DNA from: Streptomyces sp. NBC_01497
GTDB taxonomy: Bacteria; Actinomycetota; Actinomycetes; Streptomycetales; Streptomycetaceae
NCBI RefSeq assembly: GCF_036250695.1
Contig: NZ_CP109427.1
Span: 3,844,001 to 3,908,000 of the forward strand
Reading direction: 5' to 3'
Length of the DNA stretch: 64,000 nt
A program made the position numbers and the translations under genes. The notes below the pieces were generated by a model. That model saw only the letters and a program-made list of their open reading frames with translations. It was not told the origin of the DNA and searched no databases. Of this stretch, positions 36,201 through 44,470 are shown piece after piece (positions within the stretch are counted from its first letter, which is position 1; every line of letters begins with the position of its first letter).

Positions 36201-37321
36201 AGCCGCTGCCCACGACCCTCGCCCGGGAACTGCGGCTCATGGTCGGCGTGCCGGTCACGGCGGACGACTTCGACGTGTCCCGCGTGCCCGACCATCTGAA
36301 GATCACATTCCGGATCGTCGACGAGAGACGGCGGAAACTCGCGGAGGCGAAGGATCTCGAAACGCTCCGCCTCCAACTGCGCCCCAAGGCACGCCAGGCC
36401 CTGTCCCAGGCCGCGGCGGCGACGGCGGAGCGCTCCGGCGGCGAGGCCATCGAACGCACCGGCCTCAAGGACTGGACGATCGGCTCGCTGGTACGGGTCT
36501 TCGAGACGCGCAGGGCGGGACAGCCCGTCAAGGCGTACCCCGCGCTCGTCGACCAGGGCGACACGGTGGCGGTACGGCTCTTCGACACCGAGGCCGAGCA
36601 GCGGCTCGCCATGTGGCGCGGTACGCGCCGGCTCATCCTGCTGAACATCCCGGTCAACGCGGCGAAGTTCGCGTCGGGCAAGCTCACCAACCAGCAGAAG
36701 CTCAACCTGTCGAGCAATCCGCACGGCTCCATCCAGGCGCTGTTCGAGGACTGCGCGACCGCCGCGGCCGACAAACTGATGGCCGACCACGGCGGACCCG
36801 CCTGGGACGAGGAGTCGTACCGCAAGCTCTACGACAGCGTCCGCGCGGACCTCGTCGACGCGACCGTACGGACCGTGGCGCAGGTGCAGCAGATCCTGGC
36901 GGCCTGGGGGGCGTGCGAACGGCGCCTGCGCGCCACGACGAGCCCGGCGCTGCTGCCCAACGTCCAGGACGTCAGGGACCAGCTGGCGCGGCTCGTACCG
37001 GCGGGGTTCGTGACGGCGGTCGGCGTACGGCGGCTGCCCGACGTCATGCGGTATCTCGTGGCGGCGGACCGGCGGTTGCAGCAGATGCCGACGGCCGTCC
37101 AGCGGGACACCACCCGCATGGAGAAGGTCCACGAGATGCAGGACGAGTACGCGTGGCTGCTGGAACAGCTGCCCCAGGGCCGCCCGGTGCCGGAGCAGGT
37201 CGAGAACATCCGCTGGATGATCGAGGAACTGCGGGTCAGTTACTTCGCGCACGCCCTGGGCACGGCGCAGCCCGTCTCGGACAAGCGGATCGTGAAGGCG
37301 ATCGACGCGGCGGCGCCGTAG
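33251..37321 (+). CDS. hrpA: ATP-dependent RNA helicase HrpA (DEAH)
   Basis: 1356-aa cytoplasmic DEAH-box helicase, full length for HrpA. Motif I GETGSGKTT (96-104), motif II DEAH (194-197), SAT, LVFLSGEREIRD (here ILVFLSGERE), TNVAETSLTVPGI and QRKGRCGR are present, followed by the HA2 and OB-fold region and the long DUF3418-type C-terminus. E. coli HrpA resolves stalled ribosomes; that role here is by homology. Residues about 238-258 form an Ala/Pro insertion in the helicase core. It is flanked by identical tRNA-Asp genes. Confidence 0.95.
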   Translation: MSTSIADLQSLLAEVSLRDAQRLGRRLEGTRRIRKPEARQAVLDEIAAEAGKAAERVRRRAARLPEITYPEQLPVSRRKDTILEAIRDHQVVIVAGETGSGKTTQIPKICLELGRGVRGMIGHTQPRRLAARTVAERVAEELGTPLGETIGWKVRFTDQVNPESTFVKLMTDGILLAEVQTDRELLAYDTIIIDEAHERSLNIDFLLGYLAQLLPRRPDLKLIITSATIDPERFARHFGAFAAVGPARATGSAGTPGTAPAADAAPAKDRSAPIIEVSGRTYPVEVRYRPLLEEEGDEGDRDQITAISDAVDELQAEGPGDILVFLSGEREIRDTADALERRHLRNTEILPLYARLSHAEQHRVFQPHGNRRVVLATNVAETSLTVPGIKYVIDPGTARISRYSHRTKVQRLPIERVSQASANQRKGRCGRTSDGICIRLYSEEDFVSRPEFTDAEILRTNLASVILQMTAAGLGDIEKFPFIDPPDHRNIRDGVQLLQELGALEPDSKDKRGRLTPLGRKLSQLPVDPRLARMVIEADRNGCVREVMVIAAALSIQDPRERPAEKQAQADQQHARFKDETSDFLAFLNLWRYLREQQEARSSSSFRRMCKSEYLNYLRIREWQDIYSQLRTVARQMGIVLNEDDAPEQHVHVSLLAGLLSHIGMKDVKDGKDGKGGADSKGEGGRRGGEYVGARNAKFAIFPGSALFRKPPRFLMSAELVETSRLWARVNAAIEPEWIEPLAGHLLKRTYSEPHWEKDMAAVMAYEKVTLYGVPIVTDRKINYGRVDAEVSRDLFIRSALVEGDWRTHHQFFHDNRKLLGEVEELEHRARRRDILVDDETLFDFYDQRVPDDVVSGAHFDAWWKRKRGEEPELLDFERSMLINEAAESVTKDDYPDSWREGPLKFRVTYQFEPGADADGVTVHIPLQVLNQVTGEGFDWQIPGLREQVVTELIRSLPKPIRRHYVPAPNFAQRFLDRAVPRQEPLPTTLARELRLMVGVPVTADDFDVSRVPDHLKITFRIVDERRRKLAEAKDLETLRLQLRPKARQALSQAAAATAERSGGEAIERTGLKDWTIGSLVRVFETRRAGQPVKAYPALVDQGDTVAVRLFDTEAEQRLAMWRGTRRLILLNIPVNAAKFASGKLTNQQKLNLSSNPHGSIQALFEDCATAAADKLMADHGGPAWDEESYRKLYDSVRADLVDATVRTVAQVQQILAAWGACERRLRATTSPALLPNVQDVRDQLARLVPAGFVTAVGVRRLPDVMRYLVAADRRLQQMPTAVQRDTTRMEKVHEMQDEYAWLLEQLPQGRPVPEQVENIRWMIEELRVSYFAHALGTAQPVSDKRIVKAIDAAAP

Positions 37322-37368
37322 AGCCGGGCCCGGAGACGCGACGCGGCCGGGCAGGGCGAGGCACAGGA

Positions 37369-37416
37369 CGGGCAGGTCCGGCCGGGCGGCCCCGACGGCC
37401 GAACCGGACCTGCCCG
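37369..37416 (+). terminator. Terminator of hrpA
   Basis: Perfect 13-bp arms CGGGCAGGTCCGG (37369-37381) and complement (37404-37416), 48 bases after the stop codon. Confidence 0.75.
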
Positions 37417-37550
37417 GTCGGTCCTCCCCCGGCTCTCCCCCGGTCGTCTTCCGGTCCTCTCCCGGCCCCCGCCGACGGCGGTTTCGGCCGGGCGTTCCCG
37501 TAGCGCCCGGATCGCACTGAGTGAGTTCGACCTGACCCTCTGAGCTGCTG

Positions 37551-37556
37551 TAGAGT
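37551..37556 (+). promoter_or_regulatory. -10 element of tRNA-Asp copy 2
   Basis: TAGAGT, 39 bases before the tRNA. The same hexamer precedes two of the tRNA-Gly genes in this window (55082 and 55243). Confidence 0.5.
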
Positions 37557-37594
37557 CTGTCTCCGCAGCCCGCACTCGCCGGGTAGCGAATCAA

Positions 37595-37669
37595 GGTCCT
37601 GTGGAGCAGCTTGGAGTGCTCGCCACCCTGTCAAGGTGGAGGCCGCGGGTTCAAATCCCGTCAGGACCG
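37595..37669 (+). tRNA. tRNA-Asp (GTC), second copy
   Basis: 75-nt cloverleaf identical base for base to the copy at 32885-32959; own promoter and terminator. Confidence 0.95.
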
Positions 37670-37679
37670 CAGTGCAGTG

Positions 37680-37711
37680 AAGGGCCCGCATCCCGAGGGA
37701 TGCGGGCCCTT
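37680..37711 (+). terminator. Terminator of tRNA-Asp copy 2
   Basis: Perfect 15-bp stem (37680-37694 with 37697-37711) with a GA loop, ending in TTT. Confidence 0.88.
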
Positions 37712-38578
37712 TCGCGTCGCCCGGGTCCACCACCGCGCCGCGGCCCCGCCGTTGCGGCTCGGATCGCCTCGTCGGGCCTCACGCTCGCCGCGCCGTCACT
37801 TCATCGGATCCTCACGGATGCCGCGCCCGTCACTTCGTCGGACCCCGACCCTCCCGCTCTCCACACCTGTCACCGCGTCCGGCCCTCCGCGCGCACACGC
37901 CCCTCACGTCATCGGGCGGTCCGGGCGCCGCGCCCCTCCGTCTTCCCGAGCGGCCCGGGACTTCCACCCGCCGCACGCGGGGGGAGATGGCCCCTGCGCA
38001 CCGCCGAGAAGCTTCTGAGGGGCCGTCAGGACGGCTCGTGGCACATCCCGGGACTTCCGGGACGTTCCACGGCTTCGGCGGACGCCCCGGAGCCCGACAG
38101 GCCCCCGCGCCACCGCCCGGGCCTCAAGGCCTTCAGGCGCGCCCCGGTACCTCCCGGTGCCCTGACCGACGGTTACAGGCCGATGTGCGTATTGACGCTC
38201 TTCTGGGCACGCGGGTAGTCAAGTGTCAGGCGTTCGCGGCCGCCTGGCGGCAGCGCCCGGGAGACGGTGGAGCCCTGAGGCAGACGTCCGACGACTCGGC
38301 CGCGCTTCTCGGCGCCAGGGGCCTGGCACGGCGGCCGACAAGACCGCAAGAGTGTGACGGGAGTCACTGAACTGATATGTGAACCATGCCCTCTTACCCC
38401 CTTCCTACATCACCTCAATTTTGTATGTGCCATTGCACTCTCGTGAAGGACACTTCCACACCTTCCGACACACCGACCGGTCGGATGGTGCCGACCCGCC
38501 GCCGCCGGGTGGCCACGGCGCCCTCAGGGGTGCCCCGGGCGGCCGGGGGCCGGCACCGGACGAGCACGGAGCGGGCGC
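37712..38578. other. Gene-poor stretch between tRNA-Asp and bldC
   Basis: No gene supported on either strand. 37787-37920 holds degenerate repeats containing GTCACTTC[AG]TCGGA. 38370-38460 is unusually AT-rich for this genome, with GTGAAGGA at 38441-38448 but no convincing reading frame behind it. A small RNA or short peptide gene is possible but I cannot show one. Confidence 0.4.
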
Positions 38579-38615
38579 AAAAAAATCGCGCTGGACCCGG
38601 CGGAGTCCAGCGCGA
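38579..38615 (-). terminator. Terminator of bldC
   Basis: Perfect 11-bp stem (38586-38596 with 38605-38615), followed on the minus strand by a run of seven U (A-run 38579-38585). One of the few classical U-tract terminators in the window. Confidence 0.85.
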
Positions 38616-38755
38616 TCGCACGACTTACCCGTATTGCTCGGGCATGGGGCCCGTTGGGGCAGGCACCCGTCGTGTGGAGCTATGTGCGGGACCGACCCAG
38701 TTGGGGGAACTGGCCGAGCCCTGCTTGTTGTGCCTGTTGAGCCCTAATGTGCTGT

Positions 38756-38962
38756 TCAGGCCTCACTGCGCTGCTGCGGGATTCCCGCAAGCAGTGCGCG
38801 GACCTCAGCCTCGCGGTACCGGCGATGTCCTCCGAGCGTTCGGATGGACGTGAGCTTGCCTGCCTTTGCCCAGCGTGTGACCGTTTTCGGGTCCACGCGG
38901 AACATGGAAGCAACCTCAGCCGGGGTCAGCAGCGGCTCGGCATCAGGGGTGCGAGCGGTCAT
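38756..38962 (-). CDS. bldC: Developmental regulator BldC
   Basis: 68-aa MerR-type winged-HTH DNA-binding protein without an effector domain, essentially the canonical BldC sequence (EPLLTPAEVASMFRVDPKTVTRWAKAG...GGHRRYREAEVRALL). BldC binds cooperatively to tandem direct repeats and holds vegetative growth before sporulation. GAGGAGG is six bases upstream of the ATG. Monocistronic: terminator 140 bases downstream. A palindrome lies in its leader. Confidence 0.97.
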   Translation of the reverse strand: MTARTPDAEPLLTPAEVASMFRVDPKTVTRWAKAGKLTSIRTLGGHRRYREAEVRALLAGIPQQRSEA

Positions 38963-38978
38963 GAGCGGCCTCCTCGGG

Positions 38979-39000
38979 AGAACCGAACCTTCTCGGTTCT
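38979..39000. promoter_or_regulatory. Palindrome in the bldC leader
   Basis: AGAACCGA (38979-38986) and TCGGTTCT (38993-39000), perfect 8-bp arms with a 6-base spacer. It starts 17 bases upstream of the bldC ATG, abutting the ribosome site. As RNA it can form a hairpin next to the Shine-Dalgarno; as DNA it could be an operator. Confidence 0.6.
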
Positions 39001-40052
39001 TTCCTCTAAATTCTGCACCTTGACCCGCGTTGCCCGAAATGGCGGACGCGGGCCGAGTCGGTTATAGGACGAACGGCTTGTCCTCGGCACTACAACTACA
39101 CCATCTGTCCAGCCACGTCGGCCAAACCGATGGAATTGCCCTCTGAGGTGTTCATCAGCGACGGAAGCCGATGGACCGTGCCATAGCGGACAGTCACCCA
39201 CCCGTGACGATCAGTCACAGAACCATCAGGAGCCACCAGACCCCCCATAGAGTGCAATGCCGAGCATTCCGCCCAGACTTGGGCGGAAGGAACCCTCCCC
39301 GGACTCCTTGTCCTATTTTGACACGAGGATGGGGGATGGGCACAAGGCCCTTGTTAGTGCGGTCCGTCACGCTTAAGGGTCAAACGCCCGGAATCGGGAC
39401 GTTGGGCAGAGACAAAGGGCCATCCCACCGCTGGTGCGCAGCCGGTGGACTCTGTGCGGTCCTGTGCGGCTCTGGGGGAAGACCCTGTGCGGGAGTGTAC
39501 GGACAATACGTGACGGACGCCGATTCCGGTACGTCGATCTACGCATCCCATACGGGCACCACGTCCAGTGCGGACAGACGAAGACCCCCGGAGCCGCTGA
39601 CGCGCGCCACCGGCGGCGTCCGCGACCAGGCCGCGGCCCCGAGCGGGCGGGGCCCCCAGCAGGCGGGGCCCCCGAGCAGGCGGGGGCCCCGAGCAGGCGG
39701 ACCCCACAGAGTCCGGACCAGTGCTCCGAGGACCACGGCGCGCGGCACGCGGCACGCGCCCGGCGGGTGCGGTCGGCGGACGCGGTCGGCGGTCAGGTCG
39801 GCGGGTGCGGTCGGCGGACGCGGTCGGCCGGTGCGGTCGGCCGGTGCGGTCGGCGGCCGTGGCGCGCTCGGCGGACGCGGTCGGCCGAGCGGCCCGCTCC
39901 AGCGGTGCGGTACGCCCAGCGGGTCCGGTGGGTCCACTTGTCCGGTGCCGCGCTGTGCCGTGCGCCCGGCGGGCCCGGTGGCTAGACCCGCCGCCGGGCG
40001 GCGCTTCGCCCGGTCCGTACGGGGGCGCGCTCCCGTCAGCGGGTCCCGTACG
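39001..40052. other. Gene-poor stretch upstream of bldC
   Basis: Two parts. 39001-39540 is relatively AT-rich and should carry the bldC promoter; it also has hairpin TTCCGCCCA/TGGGCGGAA (39267-39288) and the palindrome ACAAGG-C-CCTTGT (39342-39354). 39600-39960 is a degenerate GC-rich array of GCGGTCGGCGGACGCGGTCGG-like and GGGGCCCCGAGCAGGCGG-like units. No coding signature is seen. Confidence 0.45.
39760..39905. repeat. Degenerate GCGGTCGGC array
   Basis: More than eight imperfect copies of GGTGCGGTCGGC or GGACGCGGTCGGC, noncoding. Confidence 0.7.
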
Positions 40053-41033
40053 TCAGTTGGCGAACTGGAGGTCCCTGACCGCGCGCCAGCGCTCGGTGAG
40101 GCGCGCGTAGGCCGCGCCCGCGCGCTCCCCGTCCCCGTCGCGCAGCGCGGCGATGCCCTCCGCCACGTCGGCGGCCGAGTGGTCGCCCGTGAGCTGCTCG
40201 TCGGACAGCACATGCACCAGTCCGCCGTAGTCCAGTTCCACCAGGGACCTCGGGTGGAACTCCTCCAGCCACCGTCCGACGTCGATCAGGCTCTCGGTCA
40301 GCGGGCCGTCGTCGACCGTCTCCCGTACCGCCTTCAACCCGCGGGCCAGGCGCCTGCGGGCCTGCACCATCGGCGTCCGGTAACGCAGCGTCGGCACGTA
40401 CGCCGCCGTGTCACCGCCGTCATCCCGGCCGTGGCCCGCGCCGTCCCCGGTCCCGTCACCGTCCGTCGCGGCCTCCGCCTCGGTACGCGCGCCCGCGTCC
40501 ACGTCGGTGTCCGCGCCCGCGGGGACACCGTCGGGGCCGCCGGCGGCGCCCCCGTACTCCCGCTCGACGTCGGAGAACAGCGTGAACCAGCCGATCGGCA
40601 CCTGCCAGACGGAGCTCCTGATCCACGGCCTCGCGTCCGGGTTGCCCGCACGCCAGCGCTCGTAGTCCGCCGCCGCCTGCTCCCGGACCACCTGCGGGAG
40701 CACGACGTCCAGCAGCGCGTCGGGCAGCGTCTCGCCCAGTTCCTCCAGGGCGATCCATCCCCGCAGCCGCGTCCGCCACGGACAGACGCACACCACCCCG
40801 TCGACCTCGGTCACGAAGGCGTCCGCGCTCTCGTGAACCCGTACGGGTACCGGGGGCGTCGGCAACAGGTCGGCGAGCGATCTGCGCTGCTCGTCCTGCG
40901 CGGTGGGCGTCCCGCCGCGGCGCGCGTAGCGCGTCCAGTGCGTGCGTTCCGGTTCGGGGAACGCACCCAGCGGCTCGTACACCCGCAGGTAGGACGTGTA
41001 AGGGACCTGTACTGAGGAGGACACCGCCGGCAT
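40053..41033 (-). CDS. Conserved hypothetical protein
   Basis: 326-aa soluble protein beginning [25 protein letters not shown]. It has Trp/Arg-rich segments ([49 protein letters not shown]), then a ~50-residue acidic Asp/Gly/Ala insertion, then a helical C-terminus ([14 protein letters not shown]..). There is no membrane helix. ATG 41033 is chosen because the conserved-looking N-terminus starts there. Its place between bldC and vdh is conserved in Streptomyces as I recall. Function unknown. Confidence 0.8.
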   Translation of the reverse strand: MPAVSSSVQVPYTSYLRVYEPLGAFPEPERTHWTRYARRGGTPTAQDEQRRSLADLLPTPPVPVRVHESADAFVTEVDGVVCVCPWRTRLRGWIALEELGETLPDALLDVVLPQVVREQAAADYERWRAGNPDARPWIRSSVWQVPIGWFTLFSDVEREYGGAAGGPDGVPAGADTDVDAGARTEAEAATDGDGTGDGAGHGRDDGGDTAAYVPTLRYRTPMVQARRRLARGLKAVRETVDDGPLTESLIDVGRWLEEFHPRSLVELDYGGLVHVLSDEQLTGDHSAADVAEGIAALRDGDGERAGAAYARLTERWRAVRDLQFAN

Positions 41034-41320
41034 GCCGGAATCGTCCCACGCCCCGCGCCCGGACGACCGTGCTCCGCCGTACCGGACGCGTACCGATCGG
41101 GCGGCGGCAGCGGCCGCAGCCGTGCCCGGCACGGCGGGCCCACGGGACGCGCCCGCCACCCGGGCGGGCGTGTCCAGGCACCCAACTGCCACCGATCCCC
41201 CCACCGGTGGGCCCGCTCGGGGCTACGCTCATGCCGAACCGGTCCCTCCGCGCGCCCCTCCCCACCCTCAGGAGAGACCCCGGAAGGGGCTCCGCCGCTT
41301 CGTACTTGGGAGTCACCACC

Positions 41321-42406
41321 GTGACCGATCTGACCGACGGCGTCCTGCACACGCTCTTCCACTCCGAACGGGGTGGGCACGAACAGGTCGTGCTCTGCCA
41401 GGACCTCGCCTCCGGCCTGAAGGCCGTGATCGCGCTGCACTCCACCGCCCTGGGCCCGGCCCTCGGCGGCACCCGCTTCTACCCGTACGCCACCGAGGAC
41501 GACGCCGTCTCCGACGCGCTGAACCTCTCGCGCGGCATGTCGTACAAGAACGCCATGGCCGGGCTCGACCACGGCGGCGGCAAGGCCGTCATCATCGGGG
41601 ACCCCGACCAGATCAAGACCGAGGCGCTGCTGCTCGCCTACGGCCGGGCCGTCGCGTCACTCGGTGGCCGGTACGTCACGGCCTGCGACGTCGGCACGTA
41701 CGTCCAGGACATGGATGTCGTCGCGCGCGCCTGCCCGTGGACGACGGGCCGCTCGCCGGAGGGCGGCGGGGCCGGCGACTCCTCCGTGCTCACCGCCTTC
41801 GGAGTGTTCCAGGGCATGCGCGCGAGCGCGCGGGAGAAGTGGGGCGACCCCTCGCTGCGCGGCCGCACGGTCGGCGTGGCCGGCGTCGGCAAGGTCGGCC
41901 ACCACCTGGTCGGGCACCTGCTGGAGGACGGCGCAGACGTCGTCGTCACGGACGTACGCGACGACTCCGTGGCCCGGATCACCGGCCGCCACCCTGGGGT
42001 GCGCGCCGTCGCCGGCACCGAGACCCTGGTGCGCCTCCCGGACCTCGACGTCTACGCGCCCTGCGCGCTGGGCGGAGCGCTCGACGACGCGACCGTGCGG
42101 GACCTGACCGCGGGCATCGTGTGCGGCGCCGCCAACAACCAGCTCGCGCACCCCGGCGTGGAGAAGGACCTCGCCGACCGGGGCATCCTGTACGCGCCGG
42201 ACTACGTGGTGAACGCGGGCGGGGTCATCCAGGTCGCGGACGAGCTGCACGGCTTCGACTTCGAGCGGTGCCGCGCGAAGGCCGCGAAGATCTACGACAC
42301 CACGCTCGAAATCTTCGCACGTGCAAATGCAGATGGTGTTCCGCCGGCCGCGGCGGCCGACAGGATCGCCGAACTCCGGATGGCGGAGGCCGTCGGGCGG
42401 GCATGA
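41321..42406 (+). CDS. vdh: Valine (branched-chain amino acid) dehydrogenase
   Basis: 361-aa NAD-dependent dehydrogenase that deaminates valine to 2-oxoisovalerate, feeding branched-chain and polyketide precursor metabolism. Catalytic lysine K88 in [18 protein letters not shown] dinucleotide loop; [11 protein letters not shown] and [12 protein letters not shown] as in Streptomyces Vdh. GTG 41321 has GGGAG eight bases upstream; the longer upstream frame covers the divergent promoter and is not coding. Divergent from the hypothetical gene. Confidence 0.95.
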   Translation: MTDLTDGVLHTLFHSERGGHEQVVLCQDLASGLKAVIALHSTALGPALGGTRFYPYATEDDAVSDALNLSRGMSYKNAMAGLDHGGGKAVIIGDPDQIKTEALLLAYGRAVASLGGRYVTACDVGTYVQDMDVVARACPWTTGRSPEGGGAGDSSVLTAFGVFQGMRASAREKWGDPSLRGRTVGVAGVGKVGHHLVGHLLEDGADVVVTDVRDDSVARITGRHPGVRAVAGTETLVRLPDLDVYAPCALGGALDDATVRDLTAGIVCGAANNQLAHPGVEKDLADRGILYAPDYVVNAGGVIQVADELHGFDFERCRAKAAKIYDTTLEIFARANADGVPPAAAADRIAELRMAEAVGRA

Positions 42407-42670
42407 CGGAGGCCCCGGCGAGACGTGACTCACGCCGGTCGGGCGGGTCGACCCCCGAGAAGGGGTTAAAATCGCCACTGACCAGCGAGTACGGGGCGTC
42501 TCGCCGGTTCTGCCCCCGGGCGCGTCATGTGGACGGCGTACCGCATGGCCTCGGAAGCAGGTACGGTTGAAGCCCTACGGACGGGACTCTCCACGGAGAG
42601 CTCGTTCTGAAACATGAACGCGTGTCAAGACTCTGGGGCCGAGTAGCCCCGTCACCGAGGGGGTCGAGCC

Positions 42671-42922
42671 ATGGGGCGCGGCCGGGCCAAGGCCAAGCAG
42701 ACGAAGGTCGCCCGCCAGCTGAAGTACAACAGCGGCGGGACAGACTTGTCGCGTCTGGCCAACGAGCTAGGCGCGTCGACTTCCAGTCAACCTCCGAACG
42801 GCGAGCCGTTCGAGGAGGACGAGGAGGAAGACGACCCGTACGCTCAGTACGCGGATCTGTACAACAACGACGATGACGAGGACGACGATTCAGGTCCCTC
42901 GTCACAGCGCCGCGGCGCTTGA
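42671..42922 (+). CDS. DUF3073 family protein
   Basis: 83-aa protein with basic N-terminus MGRGRAKAKQTKVARQLKY, a short helix (TDLSRLANELG) and a very acidic tail (EEDEEEDDP, NNDDDEDDD). Characteristic of actinobacterial DUF3073. GGGGG lies about 9-13 bases upstream; a GGGGC/GCCCC hairpin precedes it (42636-42651). Unknown function; the basic/acidic layout suggests nucleic-acid or protein interaction. Confidence 0.92.
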   Translation: MGRGRAKAKQTKVARQLKYNSGGTDLSRLANELGASTSSQPPNGEPFEEDEEEDDPYAQYADLYNNDDDEDDDSGPSSQRRGA

Positions 42923-43271
42923 CGTCTTTACACCTCCACCGTTTTCAGCTCTCCACCTGCCCGGCCCGGGATCACGGTCACGGACCGGGTTTGTGTTGAG
43001 CCGACAACCGTGAGCCCACCTGGCCGGAGCGTCCTTTCGTCCCGGCCGGGTTTCGCGGTTCCACCCACCGAACCGGGCCGTTTTGCCGCCGGGCCGGACC
43101 CGGTGGACCGGCCGGTCCACCCGGCCGTTCCGACGGATCAGGCCCGATCGCACTGTCCGGCCGAGGCCGCACCGCGGCCCGGTCGGCTCGGCGTGGTCGG
43201 TCCGCTCCGGCTCACCGTGACGTGCCCATGCGGCATGCCCGGACCGCCCGGCGTGCTGGGCGCCGTTCCGC
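42923..43271. other. Convergent intergenic region with 20-bp palindrome
   Basis: Between the 3' ends of DUF3073 and purM. A perfect 20-bp palindrome with no loop, GGTGGACCGG and its complement, lies at 43102-43121. No U-tract terminator is seen. Confidence 0.55.
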
Positions 43272-44351
43272 TCAGGCCGCGTGGTCGCCGACAAGGGTGG
43301 CTCCCGTGGTCTCTTCGCCGCGCTCGGTGATCTCTCCCGCCACCCAGGCGTCGACGCCCCGGTCGGCCAGCGTCGCCAGGGCCGCGTCCACCGATCCTGC
43401 GGGCACGACAGCGATCATGCCCACGCCCATGTTCAGGGTCTTCTCCAGTTCCAGTCGCTCGACGCCGCCGACCGCGCCGACCACCTCAAAGACCGGGGCC
43501 GGCCGCCAGGTGGACCGGTCGATCCTGGCGTGCAGCCCGTCCGGGATCACCCGTGCCAGGTTCGCCGCGAGTCCGCCGCCCGTCACATGGCTGAAGGCGT
43601 GCACCTCAGTGGTCCGGGTGAGGGCCAGACAGTCCAGCGAGTAGATCCGGGTCGGTTCGAGCAGTTCCTCGCCGAGCGTCCTGCCGAACTCCGCGACCTC
43701 CCGGTCCAGCGACCAGCCCGCACGGTCGAAGACCACGTGCCGTACCAGCGAGTACCCGTTCGAGTGAAGACCCGACGATCCCATGGCGATCACGACGTCA
43801 CCCGTGCGGATACGATCCGCGCCGAGCAGCCGGTCCGCTTCCACCACCCCGGTGCCCGCGCCCGCCACATCGAAGTCGTCCTCGCCGAGGAGACCCGGGT
43901 GCTCGGCCGTCTCACCGCCGACCAGGGCGCATCCCGCGAGCACACAGCCCTCGGCGATGCCCTTGACGATGGCGGCGACCCGCTCCGGACGGACCTTGCC
44001 GACACAGATGTAGTCCGTCATGAACAGCGGCTCCGCGCCGCACACCACCAGGTCGTCGACCACCATGCCGACGAGGTCGTGCCCGATCGTGTCGTACACC
44101 CCGAGCCGGCGCGCGAGATCGACCTTGGTCCCCACGCCGTCGGTCGCCGACGCCAGCAGCGGGCGCTCGTACCGCTTCAGCGCCGAGGCGTCGAAGAGGC
44201 CCGCGAAGCCGCCGATTCCGCCCAGCACCTCGGGCCTGCGGGTCTTCCTGACCCACTCCTTCATCAGCTCGACCGCGCGGTCGCCGGCCTCGATGTCGAC
44301 GCCGGCGGCCGCATAGCTGGCACCGGTGCGGGGGGCGGGGGACTGAGACAT
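43272..44351 (-). CDS. purM: Phosphoribosylformylglycinamidine cyclo-ligase
   Basis: 359-aa AIR synthetase, step 5 of de novo purine synthesis: closes FGAM to AIR with ATP. Typical blocks are ASYAAAGVDIEAGDRAVELMK, ATDGVGTKVDLA, DLVGMVVDDLVVCGAEPLFMTDY, GGETAEHPG and SHVTGGGLAANLARV. ATG 44351 starts the conserved N-terminus. It follows purF by 119 bases on the same strand and may be cotranscribed or have its own promoter in that gap. Confidence 0.96.
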   Translation of the reverse strand: MSQSPAPRTGASYAAAGVDIEAGDRAVELMKEWVRKTRRPEVLGGIGGFAGLFDASALKRYERPLLASATDGVGTKVDLARRLGVYDTIGHDLVGMVVDDLVVCGAEPLFMTDYICVGKVRPERVAAIVKGIAEGCVLAGCALVGGETAEHPGLLGEDDFDVAGAGTGVVEADRLLGADRIRTGDVVIAMGSSGLHSNGYSLVRHVVFDRAGWSLDREVAEFGRTLGEELLEPTRIYSLDCLALTRTTEVHAFSHVTGGGLAANLARVIPDGLHARIDRSTWRPAPVFEVVGAVGGVERLELEKTLNMGVGMIAVVPAGSVDAALATLADRGVDAWVAGEITERGEETTGATLVGDHAA

Positions 44352-44470
44352 GGCGGGAACTTTCGTGTCGTCGAACGTACGGAGCGGCACGTGGTACGGG
44401 TGGGCACCGGCCGACGGCGTACGGGATACGGGTACGGGTGTGTGACGGAGGACCTCGGGGCGGGCGCGGC

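Noticed and set aside
32999..37594. Minus-strand open frame of 1531 codons
   Set aside because: Exact antisense of hrpA, running through tRNA-Phe; composition is that of a shadow frame.
38386..38853. 155-codon plus-strand frame opposite bldC
   Set aside because: It runs through the bldC terminator and antisense to bldC; no recognisable sequence.
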